20,527 nt of DNA from CBFDBF01 sp050291465. Its GTDB lineage: Bacteria; Pseudomonadota; Gammaproteobacteria; Chromatiales; Chromatiaceae. The notes beneath the pieces are model-generated. The model was not told the DNA's origin. It did no database searches and saw only the letters and a program-made list of their open reading frames with translations. Below, piece by piece: positions 1-8,236 of this stretch (position 1 is its first letter; each line of letters starts with the position of its first letter). The position numbers and the translations under genes are program-made. The DNA is taken from NCBI GenBank assembly GCA_050291465.1, contig JBNKJV010000028.1, forward strand, positions 1 to 20,527. Reading direction: 5' to 3'.

Positions 1-284
1 GGGAGCTGGGCGGTGTGCTGGGGATATTGCAGGGGGATCCGGAAGGTTGGCTTAAAGGCCATGTTGTTGTTCAGGCTTCATCAGCGCATTTAAAAATGAA
101 GACACATCCTGCAACGGTTACTGTCGGACCGTCAGACGAACAGGTAGATGCACTGATAAAGCAGCGTGAGGAAGCGCGTGTATCGAAAAACTGGGCCGAG
201 GCGGACCGGATCCGCGACGAGCTGCAGGCGGCCGGTGTGATCCTCGAGGACGGACCCCAGGGCACCAGCTGGCGGCGGGGGTAG
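1..284 (+). CDS. cysS: Cysteine--tRNA ligase, C-terminal fragment
   Basis: This is the 3' end of a gene that begins left of the window; the frame is open from base 3 and stops with TAG at 282-284. The visible residues are the anticodon-recognition and tail part of class I cysteinyl-tRNA synthetase, a cytoplasmic enzyme that charges tRNA-Cys. Diagnostic motifs are ELGGVLGILQ near the start, then IKQREEARVSKNWAEADRIR, and the near-terminal EDGPQGTSWRR, which is the standard CysS ending. The catalytic HIGH and KMSKS regions and the zinc ligands lie outside the window. The GTG at 15 is an internal codon, not the start. A palindromic repeat begins directly after the stop codon. Identification is firm although only about 93 residues are seen. 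Confidence 0.93.
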   Translation, partial: ELGGVLGILQGDPEGWLKGHVVVQASSAHLKMKTHPATVTVGPSDEQVDALIKQREEARVSKNWAEADRIRDELQAAGVILEDGPQGTSWRRG

Positions 285-399
285 CGGAGGAATTACCAAG
301 CCACAAAGTGACGCAAATCACCGCCAAAGCCCGTAAATAGAAAAGGAAAATTTGCGATTATTTCCGGTTTTTTGCGTCCATTTGCGGCTAATTAACAAA
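285..399. repeat. Palindromic GCAAAT-type intergenic repeat, copy 1
   Basis: Two inverted arms lie 10 bases apart. The left arm (285-338) carries ACGCAAATCACCGC and the right arm (349-399) carries GCGTCCATTTGCGGC. Both arms recur in the 8.4-8.8 kb spacer. 311-338 matches 8468-8495 at 26 of 28 bases, and 349-399 matches 8724-8774 at 43 of 51 (my counts). The element starts at the first base after the cysS stop. There is no coding capacity, so it is read as a dispersed non-coding repeat. Together with bases to 418 it fills the whole cysS/activase spacer. No obvious T-tailed terminator is present. Confidence 0.75.
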
Positions 400-418
400 T
401 CAGGGGAGTCAGAGGGGG

Positions 419-3400
419 TCACTCAGCCGATGCGGTTGCGCGGTAGTAGCCGTCGGGACCCAGCACCTTCAGCACCGCCTGGGTAAGCAGCTCCTCATCC
501 ACTTCGCCGTCCGCCGAGAACAGGTTCTGGATACGCCCCTTGGGTGAGGCGGCGGTGCTGATGATATTGTGGGTCAATGTCGCTCCCATGGAGGCCACCA
601 TACAGCCCTCGGGCGCGACGTTGAGACAGAGGTCGTAGCCCTTGCGCAGTTTGCTGACTACCTCACCGATATAGGGCCCCAGCTCTCCGAACGGCCGCAG
701 GGTGGACATCAGCTGTTCCGCCACCTGCAGCGTGGCCGGCATGGCGGCCGGTATACTGACGCCCGCCGCTCTGTACAGGGGCCGCGCCAGGATCTCCCGT
801 AGCAAGAAGCGCAGACCCTTGGTCTTGGACAGGGATGCCTTGCTGCCGGAGATGGTCCGGGACAGCTCCACCCTTTTTTCCGCACTGCAGTTCCGCAGCT
901 GTCTTTGCGCCGACTGGAGCTTGTGTGTGTTGACCATCTCCTCCTCGTCCAGCAGGTAGGCGAGGTAGTACCAGACCGGTGAATATTCCAGGTCGAAGCG
1001 GCGGAAACCCACGGAGGAGAGCAGCAGTTGGAATATGTCCTCCGCCTGGCTGGTGCGCATATAGGCCTCGCCGTCGATATAGATCTTCATCAGCCCGTCC
1101 GCTTGCTTCCCCCGGTTCCATTTTCTGGAGAAGCTGCGTAGCTTGCGATGCAGGTCCCGATCGTGAAGGCGGTATGCGAAATATTTTATTGCAGCCGCTG
1201 TGTTACCGTCGCCGAATCTTCGTAGCACCTTTTTTATTTTTTCGCCGGGCCCCGGTTTATTCTCCAGGATCCGGTACAGTTCCTGCTTCAGTTGCCGGAA
1301 TTCCGTAAGGAACTGTTGGTATTCGGAGAAGTCACGGCATTGGCTTCCGCACTTGAACAGGAGGGCATGCAGGACCCCCTGGAGGATGACCCCCTGAAAG
1401 GCGCGCACCACCGCCCATTCATCGATGCCGAAGTTGTAGCCGGAGCTTTCCTCGCCCACCAGCAGCTGCATGATGGGATCGGCGGATGTCTGCGACCGTG
1501 TCTCATCTCCGTTTATACCCTTCGGGGTTCCGAAGGTCTGGTAGGCATACAGCTTCTGTGCCTCGGAATACTGGCCCTGCCGGCAGGGTCCGGTGCCCTT
1601 GTTGGTGAAGACAAGCACTCGCTGTTTTCCCGCAACCAGCGGATCGGAACGTTTCTTGCGTCTGAGGAAGTCCTCCACGGCAAGGACGATATCTCCGTAA
1701 ACCGCCGCCAACGGGGCGCATACCGAATCGCCGGTGAATCTGCGGCCCTTTTTCACCAGTTCCACCAGACTGTAGGTGTCATCTGAATAGTTGTCGATAC
1801 AGGTAAACCCCGCCGCCCGGATGACCGTGGTCACGGTGCGGTTGTCGGACAGTGTGGGGAAATAGATCACGTCCTTCTCTCTGTCCAGTGCCTGGGAATT
1901 GGTGAAGCCGTCGAGGATCCTGATATCGAAAGGTTCGCCGCCCGCCATAAGTTCACTGTGCAGTCCCTGCTCCAGCTGCTTGGCGTAGGTGTTCATGCGG
2001 TTTTCCAGATGCGCCAGTTCCTGGATCACCGCATCCGACTGGATCAGCAGGAACGGACGTTTTTTCATGATCTCGGCCACCAGCGATGTGGTGACGCTGT
2101 CCGGACCGCAGCGGAAGGTGGAAACCTGCACCACCGGCAGGAGCCTTTCGGCAGACTCGGTCTCAATCTGCCGAAACAGCTCCTTCAGGCGTGGATTGGT
2201 GAGTATTTCGTGCAGCCTCTTCTCCGCCGCGGCGCGCAGAACGCTGACGATGGTGTGGGGATTACGCCAGTAGAGGTGGGAATAGTCCTGATCCAGCTGG
2301 GTGTCCATCAAATAGGCCGGCAGCGCCACGATCTGTTTGTCGCGCATCAGGCGTCCCACGTGACTGTCGTAGATGCCGGGATTGAGGACATATTCGCGGC
2401 CTACCACGATACCTACCTGCCGCTCTTCACGTAGCGCCGTTTCAATGATGTCCGCGGCCATATCCTCCAGTTCCGCCTTGAATGCCCGGTTGTCATCCAG
2501 GGCGTGCCGAACGGCGGCAAGCAGGGTGTCGGAAGTCGGTCGGATGCCGTAGTGTTTGAAAACCGCGGCCAGCTGCTGATGCAGCTGGTGGCTGATGAAT
2601 TCCGCGTCGGGATTTGAAAGGTCCAGATGGAACAGGTGAAAGCGGGCGTCCGGGGAATCCGCTTCAGCGATGTTCTTCGCCACCAGGCCGCCCCCCTGGT
2701 TTATGGTGCAGGTGCGGCCGAAGCTGGTACCTCCGGTGGGAAGATATTCGAGCTGCGGTACCAGGATCATGCCGTGCGGTTCCCGGGCCAGCCGGAGATA
2801 TTGCCCCACGGCGCCGATCTGCGGGGCGCAGGTATCGGTATCGAAACGGGGCTGGGCCGTTATTAGGTCCGCTTCCCTGACGTTGTCGGCGTGCACCGGG
2901 AGTCCGAGGTGGTGAAAGATCCTGGCGAAGAAATAGGCCCACTCGGACACGGCGAAGCTGCGGGGGATGACCAGACGGTCCGCCGCCTCGGAATGGGGCA
3001 GTCTGCCGTTGATGTATTCCCAGATCTCTTTGTAGGTGTCCCTGCCGCTGTCCACCTTGATGCCGGCCTTTTTCAGGGCGAGAAATTCGTTAATGGCGGT
3101 GCAGCCGCCGAGGGTCAGTTTGGTACGCTGGCCCTTGGTATCCGGGAAACTCAACAGGGTGCGGTTACAGCAGGCGGCCTTGTCGCCGCAGGCGATACCG
3201 CGGCACTGCACAATCCGCTTCTTGAACTGGCGGCTGAGGAAATACTCCAGGGTGCAGGGCACGGGGTCCAGGGATTGCTGATCGATCAGAGTCCTTATGA
3301 GCCCGAAACAGGCCCGGTGCCCCGGATTGGACGGCACCAGGGCGTAGCTCGGTGCGCCCAGATATTCCTGGAGTCGCTGGGTTACCGCCAACGGCAGCGG

Positions 3401-5203
3401 ATCGGAAAGCATGGTCTGTCCATGCAGCAGCACCACGGCGTTCTTGGGCAGATCCACCTGATCCCACAGGGTTTGCGCCATGTTTTCCACAATGGCCCAA
3501 CTGCAGGAGGCCAGTATCTCATCCTTGGAATATCCCAGGGTCTGCAGTTTGCGCGCGTTTTCGATCAGGAAGACGGCGCAGGTTGCATTGATGGCGAACG
3601 CCTTCTCCGCATCGAAGGCCCGTCGGGATGCTTCGCCGACGCTGCCGATTCCGAACAGTGCGCTCAGGGAGTCCATCAGACTGCCGGTGCCGGCCGAGCA
3701 TTTGACGTTCATGGCGTTGTCGTAGAGTTCGCCCTTTTTCAGGGAGATGGTGGAGAGTTTGGTGTCCTCTCCGCCGATATCCACCAGGACGAAGAAATCT
3801 TCGTTGATCTCTTCCACCCCGAGCGACTTGAGATGCCGGATATGATCCCTGGCCTGATCGATGGAACCCCGTGCGTGGGCGTAGTTCTCCACCAGGACCG
3901 ATACCTTCTCTTTTAACTGCGGGAAGATCTCGCGCAATGCTTCCTGCACCTGGTAGCGCGCGCTGCCGGTGATACCGATATGAGCGATATTCAGCTGCCG
4001 TACCCCCTGCGATTGCAGGTCACGGAATATGTGTTTAATGGTCTCGATGGTGTCGCCGTGGTTGCTGTAGGAGTTCAGTACCAGCGGATCCCCGGTCAGC
4101 GCGTCCGCGATGACGAATTTGGCCATGGTGGAGCCCACGTCTAGTGCCACAATGATGGGCGACATCTGCAGTTCACCGGCGTTCCACCGGCGCAGGTCCA
4201 TATCCGGCAGCCTGCGGTAGAGATTTTGTGCGGTGGCGGCGGCTTTGAGTGCGCGAAAGGAGGGCAACTCGATCAGCGGTGTCGCCTTTTTCAAGCGGTA
4301 TTCCGGCCGCAGAAAATTGCTTTCCCCGATGTTATCCACCAGGCTGTGAACACCCTTGATGAGCGCTGATTGATCCGTGTCGTAGGCGATATCCCGCACG
4401 CCGATACCACGCAGATAATCCGCGGCGCAGTCCCGGGTGAACTGCCAGCGAAAGACGCCCCCGGTGAGATAGACTTTTTCAAAACCCGGCGTCAGGCGAT
4501 TACAGGACTTCATCACCTCCGACTTCAGTGTGACAGCCAGGGCGTATTCCAGGGGTATGCCCTGGTTCTTGTCGGATATGGTGGCGGATGAGCTGAATAC
4601 TCCGCAGCGGTCCGCGCGTACCGTGAGTTTTCCACGCGCCTGTTCCCCCTCTTTACCCAGATAGTCGGACAGAAGCGTGTCGACCTGGTCGCGTGAAAGA
4701 TCCAGTTTCTGCAGTACCCGATCGATATTGGCACCGGTACCGGCGCCGCAACGGGGATTGACCACCAGCAGATCGTTCCTGAGCATGCCCTCGGCATCGA
4801 TGCCGACCAGATGGTAACCGGAGGCGGAGAGGTCGATCACCGCCAGTGATTGATAGCCTCCGTTCTCCGGGAGATTGAACAGGGTTCGCGCCGCCGCCCA
4901 CAAGGCCGCCGCGGGTTGAATGACTTGTGCCTGACCGAGATGGCTTCGCAGCACCTCGGCCAGTTTGCCCGTGATGTATATGGGTACGGATCTATCCCGG
5001 AACCCCCTGGAGCCGTGCAGATCTTCGGTATCGAGGAATTGCTGGATATCGCTGCTCGGATAGAATCGTTCACCAAGAACCGTATTGTTCGGTCCATAGT
5101 AGCGGATCTGCAGATGTTCGATACCCGCGTCGATGACGATCTGTACCGCGTCTGCACACAGGTCGTCCAATGTACTCGGAAGGGGATTTGTGGCCACCTG
5201 CAT
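419..5203 (-). CDS. Two-headed acyl-CoA dehydratase activase / DUF2229 / HgdB-like fusion, 1594 aa
   Basis: This very long protein belongs to the CoA-substrate-specific enzyme activase family, ATP-driven electron donors of 2-hydroxyacyl-CoA dehydratases and benzoyl-CoA-type reductases. Domain order: a first BcrAD/BadFG domain at about 1-320, a second at about 347-640, a cysteine-rich DUF2229-type section at about 665-900, and a region resembling the dehydratase D (HgdB) subunit at about 900-1400. The second domain has an intact ALDVGSTMAKF phosphate loop, VDIGGEDTK, and cysteines C502 (KCSAGTG) and C542 (ATCAVF), matching the two cluster ligands of HgdC activases. The first domain keeps C152 (RCGAGTG) and C200 but its phosphate motifs are degenerate. 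Further cysteines in the C-terminal half include C1032 (FRCGPDS), C1162 (VCAPLA) and C1207 (GPCRQG). The ATG follows GGGAAG at a good distance. It stands alone with no dehydratase genes beside it. Substrate unknown; cytoplasmic by lack of signal. Confidence 0.85.
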   Translation of the reverse strand: MQVATNPLPSTLDDLCADAVQIVIDAGIEHLQIRYYGPNNTVLGERFYPSSDIQQFLDTEDLHGSRGFRDRSVPIYITGKLAEVLRSHLGQAQVIQPAAALWAAARTLFNLPENGGYQSLAVIDLSASGYHLVGIDAEGMLRNDLLVVNPRCGAGTGANIDRVLQKLDLSRDQVDTLLSDYLGKEGEQARGKLTVRADRCGVFSSSATISDKNQGIPLEYALAVTLKSEVMKSCNRLTPGFEKVYLTGGVFRWQFTRDCAADYLRGIGVRDIAYDTDQSALIKGVHSLVDNIGESNFLRPEYRLKKATPLIELPSFRALKAAATAQNLYRRLPDMDLRRWNAGELQMSPIIVALDVGSTMAKFVIADALTGDPLVLNSYSNHGDTIETIKHIFRDLQSQGVRQLNIAHIGITGSARYQVQEALREIFPQLKEKVSVLVENYAHARGSIDQARDHIRHLKSLGVEEINEDFFVLVDIGGEDTKLSTISLKKGELYDNAMNVKCSAGTGSLMDSLSALFGIGSVGEASRRAFDAEKAFAINATCAVFLIENARKLQTLGYSKDEILASCSWAIVENMAQTLWDQVDLPKNAVVLLHGQTMLSDPLPLAVTQRLQEYLGAPSYALVPSNPGHRACFGLIRTLIDQQSLDPVPCTLEYFLSRQFKKRIVQCRGIACGDKAACCNRTLLSFPDTKGQRTKLTLGGCTAINEFLALKKAGIKVDSGRDTYKEIWEYINGRLPHSEAADRLVIPRSFAVSEWAYFFARIFHHLGLPVHADNVREADLITAQPRFDTDTCAPQIGAVGQYLRLAREPHGMILVPQLEYLPTGGTSFGRTCTINQGGGLVAKNIAEADSPDARFHLFHLDLSNPDAEFISHQLHQQLAAVFKHYGIRPTSDTLLAAVRHALDDNRAFKAELEDMAADIIETALREERQVGIVVGREYVLNPGIYDSHVGRLMRDKQIVALPAYLMDTQLDQDYSHLYWRNPHTIVSVLRAAAEKRLHEILTNPRLKELFRQIETESAERLLPVVQVSTFRCGPDSVTTSLVAEIMKKRPFLLIQSDAVIQELAHLENRMNTYAKQLEQGLHSELMAGGEPFDIRILDGFTNSQALDREKDVIYFPTLSDNRTVTTVIRAAGFTCIDNYSDDTYSLVELVKKGRRFTGDSVCAPLAAVYGDIVLAVEDFLRRKKRSDPLVAGKQRVLVFTNKGTGPCRQGQYSEAQKLYAYQTFGTPKGINGDETRSQTSADPIMQLLVGEESSGYNFGIDEWAVVRAFQGVILQGVLHALLFKCGSQCRDFSEYQQFLTEFRQLKQELYRILENKPGPGEKIKKVLRRFGDGNTAAAIKYFAYRLHDRDLHRKLRSFSRKWNRGKQADGLMKIYIDGEAYMRTSQAEDIFQLLLSSVGFRRFDLEYSPVWYYLAYLLDEEEMVNTHKLQSAQRQLRNCSAEKRVELSRTISGSKASLSKTKGLRFLLREILARPLYRAAGVSIPAAMPATLQVAEQLMSTLRPFGELGPYIGEVVSKLRKGYDLCLNVAPEGCMVASMGATLTHNIISTAASPKGRIQNLFSADGEVDEELLTQAVLKVLGPDGYYRATASAE

Positions 5204-5450
5204 ATTTATTCTTCCCGGGATATCCTATCTGTAGTGACGGCGGGTTCTTTCGATTCCGTATTTTATTTCAGTCCAGGCGCGGACGCCTGCCCGGAGTTTA
5301 TCAAACCGGTAGCGGGTCGGTCACATACCTTCGGGATTTGTGTCGAACGAGTTTGTGATCCAATCGTATTTTATTGAATTCACTGGGTTTTAATGGGGTT
5401 GTCCGATTATGAAGGAAAAGTCGGAAAACGCCGTTTGAAACGTTGTATTC

Positions 5451-5478
5451 ATCGCCGGATTGCCTCAGATCCGGCGAT
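5451..5478. terminator. Hairpin with perfect 10-bp stem downstream of the kinase operon
   Basis: ATCGCCGGAT at 5451-5460 and ATCCGGCGAT at 5469-5478 are exact reverse complements around an 8-base loop. It lies about 90 bases past the kinase stop on the minus strand. No T-run follows on either strand, so it may be a 3' stabilising hairpin or processing site rather than a classical intrinsic terminator. Confidence 0.45.
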
Positions 5479-5528
5479 GGGCATTTCGGCCGGGGTCCGC
5501 AAAGCGAAGCGGGGGGCAGGTACGGCGT

Positions 5529-5564
5529 CCTCCCCCTTCCGGGGGGGAGTTAGAGGAGGGTCCC
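5529..5564. repeat. C/G-run palindromic repeat after the kinase gene
   Basis: CTCCCCC (5530-5536) pairs with GGGGGAG (5543-5549) around TTCCGG and is followed by TTAGAGGAGGGTCCC. It sits 3 bases past the kinase stop codon. The layout resembles a widespread class of proteobacterial intergenic repeats with CCTCCCCCTT...GGGGGAG arms. Only one copy is in this window, so the repeat call rests on resemblance. It could also fold as a terminator hairpin without a T-tail. Confidence 0.45.
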
Positions 5565-5566
5565 GG

Positions 5567-6874
5567 TCAGTTTTCCTGTTGCAACGGGAGTTCGATAAGG
5601 ACGCTGGTGCCGTCCCCCGGGGTGCTGTGAATGTTGAGGGTTCCGCCATGGGCCTCGGCGATCATTCGACAAAGGTAGAGCCCGAGGCCGTAGCCGCCGG
5701 TTTCCCGTTGCCGGGCCGGATCCACCCGGTAGAAGGGTTCCGTCAGATAGGGCAGATGTTGTTCACTGATCCCGCTGCCGAAGTCCTGTACCCGGATAAC
5801 GACCCGGTCCCCGTCCGGTCCGAGCTGAAGTTGTGGAGGATCGGCCTCTTCCGGGGTGTACTGCAGGGCGTTCTGTAACAGATTTTTCAGCAGCAGCCGG
5901 AAGCGCGGGGCGTCGATCGATGCGATGATCGGTTTTTCCGGGAGTTGCAGAATAATCCTGCGGTTGGCGAACTGGTCATCGATAAGGTCGCGCACCAGTT
6001 CGGACAGGGAGACCTGTTCCCGATGGAGCGCATGGTGTCGGTTGCTCAGCCGCTCGGTCTCTAAGAGCTCCTCGATCAGTTTCTCCATCTCGTCCAGGTC
6101 GTGGTTGATCTCACGACGGGTGTCGGCGTCGTCCAGCATACCGATAGAGACCTTGGCGCGGGTCAGGGGCGACCGCAGCTCGTGGCTGATGGCCAGCAAC
6201 AGTTGTCGTTTGGCATCCAGCATCTGTTGGATGTCGTCCGCCATGGTGTTTATGCTCTCGGAGAGTTCTCCGAGCTCGTCTTTTCGCTTGATCTGGATAC
6301 GGTGGGTCAGGTCGCCGGAACCGAATCTCTTTACCCCGTCACGGATGGTATTGATGGGAGAGAAAAGCCGACGGATGGCGTAATAGAGGATCAACAACAG
6401 CAGCAGCAATGCGCCGATGCCTATAATCCCACTCCACCCCGCGCGATCGTGGATATGCCGCACGGAGAACGCGAGGATATATTCGCCCTCGCTGCTTATC
6501 AGATATTCGCGGCCGTTCTGTTCGCCCAGGGCGTAGTCGACGCCTTCCCGGGAGAAGGAGCGGTGCGGTTCGAGTGTGTCCACCTCCAGCCTGCTGCCGT
6601 CTGATGACCAGTCGATGCCGGGTCCCTTGATGAAGATCTCCAGCGGGAGTTTTTCGGCCAACAGTCCGGCCTTTCGCGGGTCGGGGGGGTTGCCGATATC
6701 GTGACGGATATACTCCATGTAGTGGAACAGGTGGGGGCGGATATTCTCCTTGAAATGGGCGCGAAACGCGGAGCGAATCCCGCCCGCCGTAAGCAACGCC
6801 AGCGCCAGCGCCATTACCAGAAACAGCAGAATAAGTTTTGCCGACAAAGAGCGGAACGGCACCAAGGGTCTCAT
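5567..6874 (-). CDS. CpxA-like sensor histidine kinase, 435 aa
   Basis: This is the inner-membrane sensor of a two-component pair. TM1 is at about 13-32, the periplasmic sensor at about 35-146, TM2 at about 148-167, and HAMP at about 168-221 with DELGELSESIN. The H-box AISHELRSPLTRAK places the phospho-acceptor at His231. The ATPase domain has NLLQNALQYTP (N331, N335), G1 DFGSGIS at 364-370 and G2 GGYGLGLYL from 393. The H-box context and gene order resemble CpxA. Its ATG overlaps the TGA of the regulator gene (ATGA at 6871-6874), which implies translational coupling and a cognate pair. Length is normal for the class and all catalytic boxes are intact. The signal sensed is inferred (envelope stress) from the Spy-like protein encoded upstream in the same operon. 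Confidence 0.93.
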   Translation of the reverse strand: MRPLVPFRSLSAKLILLFLVMALALALLTAGGIRSAFRAHFKENIRPHLFHYMEYIRHDIGNPPDPRKAGLLAEKLPLEIFIKGPGIDWSSDGSRLEVDTLEPHRSFSREGVDYALGEQNGREYLISSEGEYILAFSVRHIHDRAGWSGIIGIGALLLLLLILYYAIRRLFSPINTIRDGVKRFGSGDLTHRIQIKRKDELGELSESINTMADDIQQMLDAKRQLLLAISHELRSPLTRAKVSIGMLDDADTRREINHDLDEMEKLIEELLETERLSNRHHALHREQVSLSELVRDLIDDQFANRRIILQLPEKPIIASIDAPRFRLLLKNLLQNALQYTPEEADPPQLQLGPDGDRVVIRVQDFGSGISEQHLPYLTEPFYRVDPARQRETGGYGLGLYLCRMIAEAHGGTLNIHSTPGDGTSVLIELPLQQEN

Positions 6875-7545
6875 TCACTTCTCCCCACGAAACAATAGCC
6901 GCTGCCACGCATGGTCTTTATGCACTCCAGCGGCCTCAGCTTCTGGCGAAGACGGCTTACCAGGATATCCACTGAGCGGGTGAAGATGTCCGCTTCGATC
7001 CCTTTCAATCGGTTCAACAGCTCATCGCGGCTGAAGGTCTTGCCGGGGTGGGTGGCCAACAGTTCAAGAAGTTTGTACTCCATAGTGCTCAGCTCAAGCG
7101 GATTATCGCCCAGGGTCACCTGTTTCAGTTCGGTGTCGATGGTAAGGTCACCGAAACGGATCGTCCGGTTGAAACGTCCGTTAGACGTCGTCCGCTTAAG
7201 GATGCTCTGGATGCGGGCAACCAGTTCCCTGGGTTCGAAGGGTTTCGGCAGGTAGTCGTCCGCGCCCAACTCCAGACCCACAACCCGGTCCATCACTTCG
7301 CCCCGAGCGGTCAGCATGATAATGGGGATTTCGCTCTCCTTGCGGATCGCCTTGCACACTTCGAAACCGTCCATCTCCGGCAGCATGACATCCAGGATCA
7401 CCAGATCGAATCCGCCGGTGGCCAGCTTCTGTATACCGACACTGGGCTGCATGGCACTCTCCAGCTCCAGGTCATGACGCTCGAAGTAACGGCTGAGCAG
7501 ATCGCCCAGCCGTTCGTCGTCATCGATCAGGAGGATTTTGTGCAT
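6871..7545 (-). CDS. OmpR/CpxR-like response regulator, 224 aa
   Basis: The receiver domain spans about 1-118: acidic cluster D8-D10 (MHKILLIDDDE), phospho-acceptor D52 (ILDVMLPEMDG), T79 and K101 (YLPKPF). A winged-helix DNA-binding domain follows at about 128-222, ending GSGYCFVG. The stretch RVVGLELGADDYLPKPF is very like CpxR. I chose the ATG at 7543-7545 because family members begin directly at the first beta strand. An upstream in-frame ATG at 7585-7587 would add 14 residues; it has AGAGGA before it but with very short spacing, while the chosen start has only a weak ribosome site. The gene lies between a Spy-like gene and the kinase, and its stop overlaps the kinase start. It probably controls its own operon through the phased repeat at 8237-8261. 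Confidence 0.92.
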   Translation of the reverse strand: MHKILLIDDDERLGDLLSRYFERHDLELESAMQPSVGIQKLATGGFDLVILDVMLPEMDGFEVCKAIRKESEIPIIMLTARGEVMDRVVGLELGADDYLPKPFEPRELVARIQSILKRTTSNGRFNRTIRFGDLTIDTELKQVTLGDNPLELSTMEYKLLELLATHPGKTFSRDELLNRLKGIEADIFTRSVDILVSRLRQKLRPLECIKTMRGSGYCFVGRSE

Positions 7546-7593
7546 AAGTCTTAGATTAACCCAGTGCACAGCCTCATGGATAGACATGGTCCT

Positions 7594-8163
7594 CTACATG
7601 CGCAGAGTGCGTTCCCTATCGGAACGGCGGGAATGTTGATCCTTGCTGTATACGAAGGATTTATCACCATCCAGATCGATAGCGCTGTTCTTGCGGTCAC
7701 CATCGGACCATCCTGATCCGCACTTTTCGCGCCATTCCATTCTTTTTTTGATGGACTCCCGCAGGGTCTGCTGCTGTTCCGGGGTGAGGCTGTCATAGAA
7801 ATCGGCAATCGCCGCAATCACCTTCGGGGCCTGCTCCTTCATTGCGTCGCCACGTTCCGTGAGCAGCGCCATGGCCTTTTCCTGGTCAAGGGTGGGCTGC
7901 TCAAGCAGTGTCAGTACCTCGTCGCGTTTATCCTTGCGGTTCTCCCGCAGTTTTTCCCGCGCGTCGGTAATGGCGTCTTTGATGCCGTGGAGTTTTTCCG
8001 TCTGGGCTGCGTTGAGTTCAAGCTTCTCGGTTACGCGTTCCATTAATCGTTCGGCGAATGCCTCCGGATCGTGGTGTCCGTATCTTGAACCGCCGAAGGC
8101 CAGGGTGCTGACCAGGGCGATGCCCCCTACGGAAACAAGAATCCATTTGGTTGCGGTCTTCAT
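7594..8163 (-). CDS. Spy/CpxP-family periplasmic protein (LTxxQ), 189 aa
   Basis: This is a probable periplasmic chaperone or negative modulator of the adjacent kinase. A Sec signal runs to about residue 24 (WILVSVGGIALVSTLAFG). The rest is predicted mostly helical and charged, with the family motif LTPEQ at 126-130 and a related LNAAQ at 50-54. Spy and CpxP proteins bind unfolded envelope proteins; CpxP also damps CpxA. The ATG follows GAGAGGAG at 7 bases. The regulator and kinase genes follow on the same strand, so this appears to be the first gene of the operon. Oddity: a hydrophilic tail of about 40 residues after CGSGWSDG continues past the helical core and ends rich in Arg, Asp and Ser; its role is unknown. 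The family call is good; chaperone function is inferred. Confidence 0.85.
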   Translation of the reverse strand: MKTATKWILVSVGGIALVSTLAFGGSRYGHHDPEAFAERLMERVTEKLELNAAQTEKLHGIKDAITDAREKLRENRKDKRDEVLTLLEQPTLDQEKAMALLTERGDAMKEQAPKVIAAIADFYDSLTPEQQQTLRESIKKRMEWREKCGSGWSDGDRKNSAIDLDGDKSFVYSKDQHSRRSDRERTLRM

Positions 8164-8165
8164 GG

Positions 8166-8180
8166 TGTCGCTCCTCTCTT
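8166..8180 (-). promoter_or_regulatory. Ribosome binding site of the Spy-like gene
   Basis: On the minus strand AAGAGAGGAGCGACACC precedes the ATG at 8163. The AGGAG core stands 7 bases from the start codon, which supports this start for the operon's first gene. Confidence 0.6.
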
Positions 8181-8236
8181 TAGTGAATCTACGTTGTCAG
8201 GGTAGGGCGGAAAGACCGGAAAAGCCTCTCAGGGGG

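Larger units (their letters stand above)
5204..5566. other. 363-bp spacer, activase 5' region and kinase 3' region
   Basis: No gene is supported here. On the minus strand this spacer must hold the 3' end of the kinase operon and the leader of the activase gene. It contains an 11-base identical direct repeat, CGTATTTTATT, at 5257-5267 and 5365-5375. Read on the minus strand each copy gives a TAAAAT that could serve as a -10 box, but I find no convincing -35. Two hairpins near the kinase end are listed separately. Several short reading frames across it have no ribosome site or recognisable protein. Confidence 0.6.

Noticed and set aside
2891..3916. 341-codon plus-strand open frame opposite the activase gene
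   Set aside because: Antisense to a strongly supported coding frame, no domain, composition typical of a shadow frame.
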